64,000 nt of DNA from an uncultured Oscillospiraceae bacterium (lineage in GTDB: Bacteria > Bacillota > Clostridia > Oscillospirales > Acutalibacteraceae): contig CABQLY010000010.1 of assembly GCA_902465155.1 (NCBI GenBank), forward strand, positions 1 through 64,000, read 5' to 3'. Below, piece by piece: positions 17,518-25,554 of this stretch (its first letter is position 1; every line of letters begins with the position of its first letter). The notes beneath the pieces were generated by a model, which saw only the letters and a program-made list of their open reading frames with translations, was not told the origin of the DNA and ran no database searches. The position numbers and the translations under genes were made by a program.

Positions 17518-18222
17518 TTATTCTACAATGGTTCCGCTTTGCTCGCCCAAGGCGGCGCGGGGAATATTCTGCGGGTCGTTTAAATTAAATACTAAAATTT
17601 TAATGCCGTTATCCATGCAAAGGGAGGCGGCAGTACTATCCATAACATGCAGGCCTTTGTTTAAAACATCCATGTAGGTCAGGCGGTCAAACTTTTTGGC
17701 GTTGGGGTTTTGTTTGGGGTCGCTGTCGTACACGCCGTCCACATTTGTGGCTTTAAAAATAACATCGGCGCCAATTTCGGCCGCGCGCAGCGCAGCGCCG
17801 GTATCGGTAGAAAAAAACGGGTTGCCGGTACCGCAGCCAAAAATAACAATGCGGCCCTTTTCCATGTGCCGTACCGCCTTGTTGCGAATGTACGGCTCGG
17901 CAATTTTAATCATTTCAATTCCCGTTTGCACCCGAACAACCGCGCCTAATTTTTCTAAGCAATCGGCCAGGGCTAAGGCGTTAATAACGGTTGCTAACAT
18001 ACCCATGTGGTCGGCACGGGTACGGTCCATTTGGCCGCCGGAACGACCGCGCCAAAAATTGCCGCCGCCAACAACAATGCCAATTTGAACGCCTAAATCG
18101 TAAGTTTCTTTAATGCTTTTGCAAATTTGCTCTACCTTTTCAAAATCAAAGCCAACGCCTTTTTCCCCCGCAAGGGCCTCGCCGCTTAGCTTAATTAGTA
18201 CCCGTTTATAAACTGGTTTCAT
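17518..18222 (-). CDS. pyrH: UMP kinase
   Basis: Hexameric bacterial UMP kinase of 234 aa that makes UDP for RNA and cell-wall precursors. The amino-acid-kinase fold is clear: RVLIKLSGEALAG (8-20), IVVGGGNFWRGR, and the DMD-like DRTRADHMGM loop. GTGNPFFSTDTGAA is the active-site segment. First gene of the operon that runs to polC, with GGAG 6 nt before the ATG and a promoter about 65 bp upstream. Confidence 0.97.
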   Translation of the reverse strand: MKPVYKRVLIKLSGEALAGEKGVGFDFEKVEQICKSIKETYDLGVQIGIVVGGGNFWRGRSGGQMDRTRADHMGMLATVINALALADCLEKLGAVVRVQTGIEMIKIAEPYIRNKAVRHMEKGRIVIFGCGTGNPFFSTDTGAALRAAEIGADVIFKATNVDGVYDSDPKQNPNAKKFDRLTYMDVLNKGLHVMDSTAASLCMDNGIKILVFNLNDPQNIPRAALGEQSGTIVE

Positions 18223-18272
18223 GCTTTACTCCGTTCTGCCGCAAGGTTTGCCTGCAGCCAATTCTCGCGATA

Positions 18273-18310
18273 AAAATCACCATACCTTATTTTACAATAA
18301 AGCATGGTGA
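18273..18310 (-). terminator. Terminator of the class A PBP gene
   Basis: The minus strand forms a 17-bp stem with two G-U pairs (arms 18277-18293 and 18294-18310 approximately) followed by TTTTTATC. It overlaps the pyrH promoter. Confidence 0.7.
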
Positions 18311-18317
18311 TTGTCAA
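18289..18317 (-). promoter_or_regulatory. Promoter of the pyrH-polC operon, inside the PBP terminator
   Basis: Minus-strand TTGACA (18312-18317), 17-bp spacer, TAAAAT (18289-18294). The -10 element and spacer lie within the inverted repeat that terminates the upstream PBP gene, so the same DNA ends one transcript and starts the next. Confidence 0.7.
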
Positions 18318-18348
18318 TTGCTTTTGGAAATTTTAGGCCGCCGAACGC

Positions 18349-20802
18349 CTAATTATTTCCCCCTGAGGAGGAAGCGGCCGCCGAGGAGGCGGGTTTAGAC
18401 GAAGCTTGCGGCTTAGAGGAGCTGGCCGGCGCCGCCGAGGAAGCCTTGGAGGAAGCCGCCTTGGAGGAGGTTTGCGCCGCTGCAGAGCTTGCTGCCGCAG
18501 AGCTGCTTTTAGAGGAGGTGCTGCTTTCGGCCTTAGAGGTGGTATCTACCGCGTCTAAAATTTTGCCGCGGTGCGTGGTGCAGGTGGGCAAATGGCTTGT
18601 TTTGTACCAGCCAATGCCGGTAGAGCCGCAGGCATCGGTAGCAAGCAGACCGGTAGAGGTGCAGTAGCGGCGGCAGGTTACATAGCTGCTTTCCTCAAAC
18701 TGCTTTACCTCTAAATTCTTGTGGATCTTGCTCATAATATTGCCCCAAATTTTGCTGGCGCCGTTGGCGTTTCGCACGGTCTCAGGCGTGTCGTACCCGT
18801 ACCAGCAGGAGGCAATGTAATAAGGCGTGCCGCCAACAAACCAACAGTTTTCGTTGTCGTTGGTGGTACCGGTTTTGGCGTAAATTGGCATTTTAGAAAG
18901 GTAGGAGCGAATAGCCTTACCGGTACCCTGGCTGCCGTCTACAACATTACGCAGCAGGTGGTTCATTACAACGGCGGTATCCTCGCTCATAGCAATTTTA
19001 GAATCCGGCTCGCCGTTTAAAATTAATTCGTCGTGCTGGTTTGTAACCTTTGTAAAAAAGGTTGGCTTGTAATACTTGCCCTTGCTGCCAAAGGTGGCAA
19101 ACGCCGCGCAGGATTCCAGCGTGGTAATGCCCTTATAGCAGCTGCCCAGCGCCATAGAGGAATAGGTAAGGTCTGCGTTGGCGTTTGGCACTAAGGTGGT
19201 AATGCCCATATCCTTTGTTAAGTGGTCGTAAACGCTTTGAATAGATTGCTGCTGCACCAATTGCGCCGGCACTGTGTTTACCGAGCGCTCTAAAGCCTTT
19301 GCTACCGTCATAGAGCCGCCGTAGTAGCCGTACCAGTTTGGCGGCCAGCTTTTGCCGTCGGCCAGCTTAATGGGTTGATCCTTAAAAATGGTAGAATAGG
19401 TAATTAAATTATTATCTAACGCTAAAGAGTAAGAGGCAATTGGCTTCATGGTAGAACCGGGCGAGCGCGGCGAGGAGGTTGCGCGGTTAAGGCCGCGATT
19501 GGTTGTTTTTTTGCCGGAGCCACCACAAATACCCAAAACATGGCCGTTATAATCCATTATAGTAAAGGCCGATTGCGCCGTTTGCCCTTTTCGGCTTTTG
19601 CTAAAGTATTTACTGTCGGTGTAAACCTCGTCAATGGCTTTTTGAATGTCGGTATCCAGCGTGCAGTAAATTTTGTAACCGCCGTTGTAAAAGTTTTGCT
19701 CGGCGTAGGTGCGGTCGTAGCCGTACTCGGCAACCAAGCCGTCTACAACATTATCAATTAACGCGTCTACAAAATAGGAGTTGGTTTCTACCTCGTTAAT
19801 ATTGGCCTTGCTGGCAACAATTTTAACCTCGGCGTCTACCGATTTTTCGTACTCCTCTTTGGTAATGTGCCCTAAATCCAACATTTTTTTAAGAACCAGC
19901 TTGCGCCGGTCGGCGTTGTTTTCGGGGAATTTATCCGGCCGGTAGGTTTCGGGTGCCTTTACAATGGCGGCCAGGCAGGCGCACTCCTCTAAGCTAAGGT
20001 CCGAAACGGTTTTGTTAAAGTAGTAGTTTGAGGCAACCTCTACCCCGCCAATGCCGTTGGCAAAGGTAACGGTGTTTAGGTAGCACTCTAAAATAACCTC
20101 TTTACTGTATTTTGCCTCCAGCTCCTGCGCGCGCATGATCTCACGAATTTTACGCATGGGCGATTGCTGATTATCGCCGGTTAGGTTTTTAACCAGCTGC
20201 TGTGTAATGGTAGAACCGCCTTGGTTTGAGGAATACATGTGTAAAAACATATTGGCAAAGGCCGAAACGGTACGCTTCCAGTCTACCCCGTTGTGCGATT
20301 TAAAGCGCTGGTCCTCAATGTCGATAAACGCGTTTTGCAGGTTTGCCGGAATAGATTCCAGCCCTTTCCAAATGCGGTTTTCACCGCCGTGCAGGCGTTG
20401 GTACTCGGTGTAATCCTGCGAGCCGGGCTGCTTTACATAAATGGTGGTGGTGTAGTTTAAAGTAAGGTCGTTTAGGTCCTCGTAAATGGTATTGTCTACA
20501 AACGCAAAAATGTAAACAATAAAGCTGCCAACAACCAAGCAAAAGGTAATAACTAAAATTAAAAACACGGTTAGCAGCGACCTTACAAAGCCCTTTTTCT
20601 TTTTGGCCTTTTTGCTGCCCTTACGGCGGCGCGGGCTGCCGTTTTGCGGTTTATTTTCTTCCTCGTTCGGGTGGTTCGCCAGGCTGTTTAAATCAAATTC
20701 ATTATCCGAATTGCTGTACAGCTCGGTAGAATCCCCCTGCTCTAAGGGCGAATCGCCGTTTGGAAAAAACGGACTGGTGTATTGTTCGTTATTCTCGCTC
20801 AT
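18349..20802 (-). CDS. Class A penicillin-binding protein (transglycosylase/transpeptidase)
   Basis: Bifunctional peptidoglycan synthase of 817 aa. A cytoplasmic tail rich in Lys/Arg (58-70) precedes one membrane anchor (about 74-102). The GT51 domain (about 140-300) has the catalytic glutamate E163 in EDQRF and GGSTITQQLVKNL. The transpeptidase domain has SPGSTMKP (S450, K453), SVNTVPAQ and KTGTTND. The last ~65 residues are a Ser/Ala/Lys low-complexity tail, likely disordered and wall-embedded. AAAGGAG precedes the ATG by 8 nt. Upstream it is divergent from the BofC-like gene. Confidence 0.95.
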   Translation of the reverse strand: MSENNEQYTSPFFPNGDSPLEQGDSTELYSNSDNEFDLNSLANHPNEEENKPQNGSPRRRKGSKKAKKKKGFVRSLLTVFLILVITFCLVVGSFIVYIFAFVDNTIYEDLNDLTLNYTTTIYVKQPGSQDYTEYQRLHGGENRIWKGLESIPANLQNAFIDIEDQRFKSHNGVDWKRTVSAFANMFLHMYSSNQGGSTITQQLVKNLTGDNQQSPMRKIREIMRAQELEAKYSKEVILECYLNTVTFANGIGGVEVASNYYFNKTVSDLSLEECACLAAIVKAPETYRPDKFPENNADRRKLVLKKMLDLGHITKEEYEKSVDAEVKIVASKANINEVETNSYFVDALIDNVVDGLVAEYGYDRTYAEQNFYNGGYKIYCTLDTDIQKAIDEVYTDSKYFSKSRKGQTAQSAFTIMDYNGHVLGICGGSGKKTTNRGLNRATSSPRSPGSTMKPIASYSLALDNNLITYSTIFKDQPIKLADGKSWPPNWYGYYGGSMTVAKALERSVNTVPAQLVQQQSIQSVYDHLTKDMGITTLVPNANADLTYSSMALGSCYKGITTLESCAAFATFGSKGKYYKPTFFTKVTNQHDELILNGEPDSKIAMSEDTAVVMNHLLRNVVDGSQGTGKAIRSYLSKMPIYAKTGTTNDNENCWFVGGTPYYIASCWYGYDTPETVRNANGASKIWGNIMSKIHKNLEVKQFEESSYVTCRRYCTSTGLLATDACGSTGIGWYKTSHLPTCTTHRGKILDAVDTTSKAESSTSSKSSSAAASSAAAQTSSKAASSKASSAAPASSSKPQASSKPASSAAASSSGGNN

Positions 20803-20994
20803 ATTCAGTACTCCTTTTCAGGCGTTTGGGGCAGGCCCAAAGCGCCGGCAAAAAGCAAAACAAAAATGCGGCCAACGGCAGCGCCCGGCAAAAAAACACA
20901 CTGCCCTATTTAAGCCATTGCCTATTGTACCACATTTTACAAAAAAAAGCGAGTTACAATTTTTTAACCATTTTTTTGGTGAATAGTTTGCCAC

Positions 20995-21014
20995 AAAACA
21001 GTACATACTGTTTT
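20995..21014. promoter_or_regulatory. Perfect palindrome between PBP and BofC-like genes
   Basis: AAAACAGTA and TACTGTTTT with a 2-bp centre, 19 bp before the BofC-like start. It is either an operator for an unidentified repressor or a leader hairpin. No clear sigma-A promoter was found for the plus-strand gene. Confidence 0.4.
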
Positions 21015-21033
21015 TAAAAAGGGGGCTGCAGCA

Positions 21034-21348
21034 ATGGGCTTTAAAACAAAGGTAATTATTATTTTTAGCTTGCTGATTTTTTCGGCGGCCTGCGTGGCCT
21101 TTTCGGCCTACGCGGTTTTTACGGCCGAAAGCAAAACGCCCAAAAATTTGCCGCCAACGCCGGTTTACTACACCTTAACCGTGTATGAGGACAAATTGGC
21201 GGTTTATTGCTCGGGGCAAAAAGAGCCGCTGCGCGTTTTTGAGGTTGCGGTAAGCACCCTGCCGCAGCGGGATATTACCGCGCTGGAAAACGGCATTACG
21301 GCCGGCTCTATGGCCGAAATTATGCAAATTTTAGAGGACTACGAATAG
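21034..21348 (+). CDS. BofC C-terminal-domain-like membrane protein
   Basis: A 104-aa protein with one N-terminal membrane segment (about 6-30) and an extracellular domain. YTLTVYEDKLAVYCSG, VSTLPQRDITALENGI and a final LEDYE match the pattern of clostridial proteins with a BofC C-terminal-type domain. In Bacillus, BofC helps control SpoIVB during sporulation; whether this short version acts there is inference. A GGGGG ribosome-binding site precedes the ATG. It is single, divergent from the PBP gene. Confidence 0.6.
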   Translation: MGFKTKVIIIFSLLIFSAACVAFSAYAVFTAESKTPKNLPPTPVYYTLTVYEDKLAVYCSGQKEPLRVFEVAVSTLPQRDITALENGITAGSMAEIMQILEDYE

Positions 21349-21452
21349 CTTTTAAAAACAGCCGGTTACTTTGCTTTGGGCAAAGGCTATTGCAAAAAAC
21401 GCAAAAGCGCAAGGCTTTGCCTGCGGCGGCGCCGGGCGGTAAATTTTAAATT

Positions 21453-21507
21453 AAAACAGCTGCGCTGTACAAGGCCCGTTTAAAAGGCCGGCAGCGCAGC
21501 TGTTTTT
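21453..21507. terminator. Bidirectional terminator between convergent genes
   Basis: A 15-bp stem (21453-21467 with about 21493-21507), A-rich on one side and T-rich on the other, lies between the plus-strand BofC-like gene and the minus-strand GH28-like gene. Confidence 0.8.
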
Positions 21508-21531
21508 GGTTTGTTTTTTAGCCCGGGCGCT

Positions 21532-23115
21532 TTAAGTGGGTTCCCCGCCCGTTTTTAAAATTTTATATTCCGCCCCGCCTTGACAAAGCAAATTGTTCGG
21601 GGTAAGCGGCTTTTGGTTTAAATAAACCCCCTGAAACTGCACATTAAAAATGCCGTAGCCCTGCGGCAGTGCCGCCGCATTTTTCACCAAAAGGTACGAG
21701 GGCATGGTTTGCTCCGGGCAATTTTCAAAATAAATGTCTTTAAAAAGCACATCGTGAATAGCAAACCCACGCCCCTCGCTGTAAGAGGCCGAAGCGGCGT
21801 CCCGCACCTCTAAATGAATCGGCTTGCCGGTGTAGCCGGGGGTCCAGTTAATGTAAATATGCTCAAAGCGGATGTTGGAAACCTCTACCTCGCTTTGCGA
21901 AAGGGAGCGCAAAATGCCCGACCAATAGGCGTTGTGCTGCTCGCTGTTGCCAAAAATTTTAAAAGCAACATCGTTTACCGTGTTGTGGTGAATGTTAATG
22001 TTGGCCACCCGGTTGTGCGGGCTGGTGCTGCCGGTGCCGTGCCCCGCTATTTGAAAGGGGCGGCAGTTGGTCCAAAAAACGCAGTTTCGTACTTCGTAGT
22101 TTTCCGAAACCGGGGGCGCCGGCGAGTAGCCAAGGTCGTTTAGGGTTGGAATACTATCGTACCCCGTGTACATACATACATTATCGTCCCCGTTGCGAAA
22201 ATAGCAGTTTTCCATTAACACATGGCAGGTGTTTACACAGTTCAGCCCGTCGCCGTTAACGGCAGCCGTAAAGCATTTAACCCCGTTTAGGTGAATGTGG
22301 GCAGAATTACGAACCGTAAGCCCGCGGAACTCGCCCACCAAGGTAACCCCCTGCACCGTAATATTTTTGCAGCCGCTTTTAATGTAAACCATTGGCAGCG
22401 CCCAGTACCGAAAACCGGCGTAAAGCGGCTGGCCGGTAAAGTTAAATTCGGCCCCGTAGCAGCGCTCTATAAGCGAAAACACCCCGCCGCCGGCAATTTT
22501 AACATTTTGTTTGCCCGAAAGCACCACGGCGGCGTTTACCACCGCGCCCTCCTCTAAATAAATCAGGGTGTTATCCTGCACGCCCTGCAGCACCGGCGTG
22601 CCGTGTTCATCCAGCGCAATATGCTCGCAATTTTGGTGCGTATAATAGCCCGGCTTAAAATAAATTTGGTGGGCAAAGGGCGGCTCGCTTTCGGCCGGGT
22701 GGTTGGCAAAAATCGTTAGCTCGCCAAAAAGGTCGCCGTTCAGCTCTAAGCTTAGCATTTGCCCGGGCTTAGCGGTAAAATAAAGGGTGCTGCCCTGCAC
22801 CTGCGGCACCAGGTTTAGCTGCAGCGGCTTTAACCGGGCCGATTGCACCGTGCCGTTAAAAACAACCCGAACTTCTACCGGGGCGTTGGCGGTAAAAAAC
22901 GCAAAATAGGTTTGTTTTGCCATGTTACAATGGCTAAAGCCGTTAAATTCGGCGGCAACCTGCGGCGGCATTTCGTGGTAATTGGTGGTGCCGTCGGGGC
23001 ACAGGGCCAAATAAACGCTAAGCTCCTGCCAAGCGGTTTGCCCCACCTCGCGCACAAAGGCCTGGTAACGGTCTCCCAATCTGGCGCCGGTTGGCGCCGG
23101 TACAGTTTTAAGCAT
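21532..23115 (-). CDS. GH28-like polysaccharide hydrolase (right-handed beta-helix)
   Basis: A 527-aa intracellular protein (no signal peptide). After a ~190-residue N-terminal beta region, a right-handed beta-helix starts at about 196 (SGKQNVKIAGGGVF). Its conserved loops fit the polygalacturonase active site: NGDGLN (D289), NGDDNV (D310, D311) and AGHG (H359). This suggests hydrolysis of galacturonan or another uronic-acid or plant glycan fragment, but GH28-like beta-helix enzymes differ widely in substrate. It has a separate promoter and terminator and no other pectin genes nearby. The GH78 rhamnosidase at the left edge would suit rhamnogalacturonan, but the link is speculative. Confidence 0.7.
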   Translation of the reverse strand: MLKTVPAPTGARLGDRYQAFVREVGQTAWQELSVYLALCPDGTTNYHEMPPQVAAEFNGFSHCNMAKQTYFAFFTANAPVEVRVVFNGTVQSARLKPLQLNLVPQVQGSTLYFTAKPGQMLSLELNGDLFGELTIFANHPAESEPPFAHQIYFKPGYYTHQNCEHIALDEHGTPVLQGVQDNTLIYLEEGAVVNAAVVLSGKQNVKIAGGGVFSLIERCYGAEFNFTGQPLYAGFRYWALPMVYIKSGCKNITVQGVTLVGEFRGLTVRNSAHIHLNGVKCFTAAVNGDGLNCVNTCHVLMENCYFRNGDDNVCMYTGYDSIPTLNDLGYSPAPPVSENYEVRNCVFWTNCRPFQIAGHGTGSTSPHNRVANINIHHNTVNDVAFKIFGNSEQHNAYWSGILRSLSQSEVEVSNIRFEHIYINWTPGYTGKPIHLEVRDAASASYSEGRGFAIHDVLFKDIYFENCPEQTMPSYLLVKNAAALPQGYGIFNVQFQGVYLNQKPLTPNNLLCQGGAEYKILKTGGEPT

Positions 23116-23194
23116 AAATAAAAAATCCTCCCTTAGGCTAAGCCCAAACGCGCAGCCAAGCAGCGTTTTTAATTTGCAAAAATCTACGCGATTA

Positions 23195-23208
23195 ATTTAG
23201 GCCTAAAT
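23195..23208. promoter_or_regulatory. Possible operator (ATTTAGGCCTAAAT)
   Basis: A perfect 14-bp palindrome about 45 bp downstream of the GH28-like -10 box, in the untranslated leader, with a partial repeat right beside it. Position fits a repressor roadblock site. The binding protein is unknown. Confidence 0.35.
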
Positions 23209-23253
23209 GTCCTAAATGTAATACGGCTTCTCCCAAAGCCTTACTACACGCTT

Positions 23254-23282
23254 ATTATACTAACCCCGAGGGCCGTTGTAAA
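23254..23282 (-). promoter_or_regulatory. Promoter of the GH28-like gene
   Basis: Minus-strand TTTACA (23277-23282), 17 bp, TATAAT (23254-23259). The leader is long, about 130 nt. Confidence 0.75.
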
Positions 23283-23336
23283 TGTAAAAAATCTACCGGC
23301 ATGTGTAATTTAGATTTTTAAAGGGCGCCGCCTTGC

Positions 23337-23382
23337 AAAAAAACAAGCCCCAAACCGGCAAAAACACCGTTTAGGGCTTGTT
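23337..23382 (-). terminator. Terminator of the kinase-epimerase gene
   Basis: The minus strand has a long stem (AACAAGCCC with GGGCTTGTT plus inner pairs), then seven T. Confidence 0.8.
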
Positions 23383-23487
23383 AAAAAATTTTAAAATTTG
23401 CGTTTGTAAAGGCCAAAAACAGCGCCCAGCCTTTTAAGCGGGCAAACCGCGGGCTAAGCTTTAACCCCAAACGCTAAAATTTAACTG

Positions 23488-25062
23488 TTACAAACCGGTG
23501 GGTTCCGCTTTTAAGGCCTCCCGCAGCTTTTGCATACCGCCGGAAATTGAAAGCTTGGGGCTAAAAACGCTGGAGGTTCCGGCCACTAAAATATCGGCCC
23601 CGGCCTGGGCCATTTTTGGGGCATTTTCAAAGCTGCAGTTGCCGTCTACCTCTATTAAAACGCGCTCGCAGCCAATTTGCGCCAGGTAGCTTTTGGCGTG
23701 CCGAATTTTTTGAAAAGCGTTTTCGGCAATTTTTTGGCCGGCAAAGCCGGGGTTCACCGTCATAATCAGCAGCACATCTACCAGCGGCAGCAGCTCGCTT
23801 AGAGCCTCTACCGGCGTGCCGGGGTTTATGGCAATGGCCGCCTTACAGCCCTTTTGTTTAATTAGCTCAATTGCCCGCTGCGGGTGCGGCGTGCTTTCTA
23901 AATGAAAAGAAATAATATCGCCGGGCCGCACAGCTAAAGCGGCAATTACCGTTTCGGGGTTTTGCACCATTAGGTGAATATCTAACGGCACAGCCTTGCG
24001 CTTTTGCAGCTCGTTTATAAAGGCGGGCGGCAGCATTAAATTCGGCACAAAGTGGTTATCCATAACATCGCAGTGCAAATAATCTACCCCGGCGGCCGTT
24101 AACGCGTCAATATCCCGCTCAAAATTTAAAAGATCGGCACACATAACCGAGGCCGAAATGTAATTTTTGCGGCAAGGCGCCATGGGCTGCATGGCGGCAC
24201 CGAGCATTGGCGCGTTGGCACCGAATTTTGCCAGAGTTAACAGCGGCTTTTGCTGAATACTGTAGCACTTACGGTTAATTTTTTCTATTAACGGGTTTAG
24301 GTACAGCTTGGTTTGCCGACTTAGCCCGCCGCTAAAAACAATACATTCGGGCGAAAGCACATTAATGAGTGCCGTAATGCCGTTGGCTAACAGCTCAACC
24401 GCCTGCTCAATGGCGGCTAAGCAGCGCTCCTCCCCTTTTTCGGCAGCGGCAAATAAATCGGCGGCGGTATGGCCCTCGCCCAAAAGCTCCTTAGCGGTTT
24501 GGTCTAACCCCTTACCGGCGGCGTAAGCCTCTAAGCAGCCGGTTTTACCGCACCCGCATTTTCGGCTTTTGCCGGGTACGGGAATGTGCCCCAGCTCGCC
24601 CGCGCTGCCAAGCCCGCCGTTAAACACCTTGCCGTTTAGTACAATGCCGGTACCAATGCCGGTGCCAAGCGTAATGCAAACAAAGGCTTTATACGGCTTT
24701 TCGGCCGCCGAATATTCGGCCAGTGCCGCCGCGCGGGAATCCTGCATTAAACGGCAGGGCAGCTGCAGCAGGTGCTGCACCTGTTGGGCAAGGTCTTGGC
24801 CAATAATGCTAATATTAGGGGCCTTTAACAGCTTTTGGCCGGTTGCGTCTACCGTTCCGGGCACCCCAATGCCGCAGCCGGCAAACCGGCTTTTCGGCGT
24901 GTTGGTGCTTTTGCAATATTCGCTTAAATAGCTTTGAATTAGCTGCGGTACATTGGTTACCTCGCAAACCTTGTAAACCGCGTTGTGCAGCAGTTCGTTG
25001 CTTTGGTTTACAACGCCAATGTTAATTTTGGTTCCCCCAATATCTACCCCTAATTTTAACAT
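23488..25062 (-). CDS. Fused ROK sugar kinase and AlsE-like sugar-phosphate 3-epimerase
   Basis: A 524-aa two-domain enzyme. Residues 1-~293 are a ROK kinase: DIGGTKINIG (7-16), GIGVPGTVD, GTGIGTGIVL, and the zinc motif with H159, C169, C171, C176. Residues 300-524 are a ribulose-phosphate-epimerase-fold domain with catalytic D332 (HCDVMDNHFVPN), H363 (IHLMV) and D473 (EVDGN). Details such as SVMCADLLNF, DGNC and GTSSVF resemble AlsE (D-allulose-6-phosphate 3-epimerase) more than housekeeping Rpe, which has SAD..., DGGI and GSAIF. A likely reaction sequence is allulose or allose phosphorylation followed by epimerisation to fructose-6-phosphate. This is inferred; the E. coli alsK and alsE genes are separate. 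The frame is continuous with no internal ribosome-binding site at the join. Single gene; GGGGGA lies 6 nt before ATG. Confidence 0.85.
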   Translation of the reverse strand: MLKLGVDIGGTKINIGVVNQSNELLHNAVYKVCEVTNVPQLIQSYLSEYCKSTNTPKSRFAGCGIGVPGTVDATGQKLLKAPNISIIGQDLAQQVQHLLQLPCRLMQDSRAAALAEYSAAEKPYKAFVCITLGTGIGTGIVLNGKVFNGGLGSAGELGHIPVPGKSRKCGCGKTGCLEAYAAGKGLDQTAKELLGEGHTAADLFAAAEKGEERCLAAIEQAVELLANGITALINVLSPECIVFSGGLSRQTKLYLNPLIEKINRKCYSIQQKPLLTLAKFGANAPMLGAAMQPMAPCRKNYISASVMCADLLNFERDIDALTAAGVDYLHCDVMDNHFVPNLMLPPAFINELQKRKAVPLDIHLMVQNPETVIAALAVRPGDIISFHLESTPHPQRAIELIKQKGCKAAIAINPGTPVEALSELLPLVDVLLIMTVNPGFAGQKIAENAFQKIRHAKSYLAQIGCERVLIEVDGNCSFENAPKMAQAGADILVAGTSSVFSPKLSISGGMQKLREALKAEPTGL

Positions 25063-25085
25063 AATCTTTCCCCCTATTTTTGCTT

Positions 25086-25091
25086 ATTATA
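25086..25091 (-). promoter_or_regulatory. -10 box of the kinase-epimerase gene
   Basis: Minus-strand TATAAT 25 bp upstream of the start, without a recognisable -35 hexamer at the right distance. This suggests an activator-dependent or weak promoter. Confidence 0.5.
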
Positions 25092-25151
25092 CCGCCTTTT
25101 TACCGGCAGAACCATTTAATTTTACGACATAAACCTTGAATTTTGCGACCT

Positions 25152-25211
25152 AAAAAAAGCGCAGCAAGCCAACCGGGCGCATTGTTTATACGCCGCAGCT
25201 GGCTTGCTGCG
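25152..25211 (-). terminator. Terminator of the csoR-copA operon
   Basis: A 12-bp stem (25160-25171 with 25200-25211) closes an internal loop; seven T follow on the minus strand. Confidence 0.8.
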
Positions 25212-25341
25212 ATTAATTTTGCAGCGCTGCCGAAACAGGCTTTACTGCAAAGTGTAATATTAAGGCTTAAATTTAGCCAATAATTTAATATTTGTTTTTT
25301 AAGGCTGCAATTTTTTTGCCAATTAGGTAAAAAAGCCGCGC

Positions 25342-25554
25342 TTATTCAATTTTCGTAACGGTGTAGTCCTTTTCCTCAACCGCTTTTTTCAGCACAGCGT
25401 TTTCAACCGGCTCGCTTAAGGTTACAACGGCGGTTCCGCTTTCGTGGCTTACCTGCGCGTTTTGCACCTGCGGCAGCTGCTCTAACGCCTTTTTTACGGC
25501 AGCCTCGCAATGGCCGCACATCATACCCGTAATGTAAATAGTTTTTGTTTGCAT
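25342..25554 (-). CDS. copZ: Internal CopZ-like copper chaperone in frame at the end of copA
   Basis: A 70-aa HMA protein with the CopZ pattern: TGMMCGHCEAAV near the N-terminus (C13, C16) and a total length typical of free CopZ. The ATG at 25554 is preceded, at a 7-nt distance, by GGAGGA (complement of 25562-25567), the strongest type of ribosome-binding site in this window, although this lies inside the copA frame. So the domain could be made both as the CopA tail and as a separate chaperone delivering Cu(I) to CopA. Independent translation is inferred from these signals only. E. coli is known to make a CopZ-like chaperone from copA by frameshifting, so the principle has precedent. Confidence 0.6.
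   Translation of the reverse strand: MQTKTIYITGMMCGHCEAAVKKALEQLPQVQNAQVSHESGTAVVTLSEPVENAVLKKAVEEKDYTVTKIE

Larger units (their letters stand above)
23116..23336. other. Regulatory intergenic region upstream of the GH28-like gene
   Basis: It holds the promoter at 23254-23282, a 14-bp palindrome at 23195-23208 with a nearby half-site (CCTAAATG), and an inverted repeat AAAAATCTA/TAGATTTTT around 23286-23319 upstream of the -35. No gene is visible. Confidence 0.5.

Noticed and set aside
18446..18667. Plus-strand open frame rich in Glu/Ala/Leu
   Set aside because: It is the antisense of the Ser/Ala-rich tail of the PBP; the repeat structure comes from that tail.
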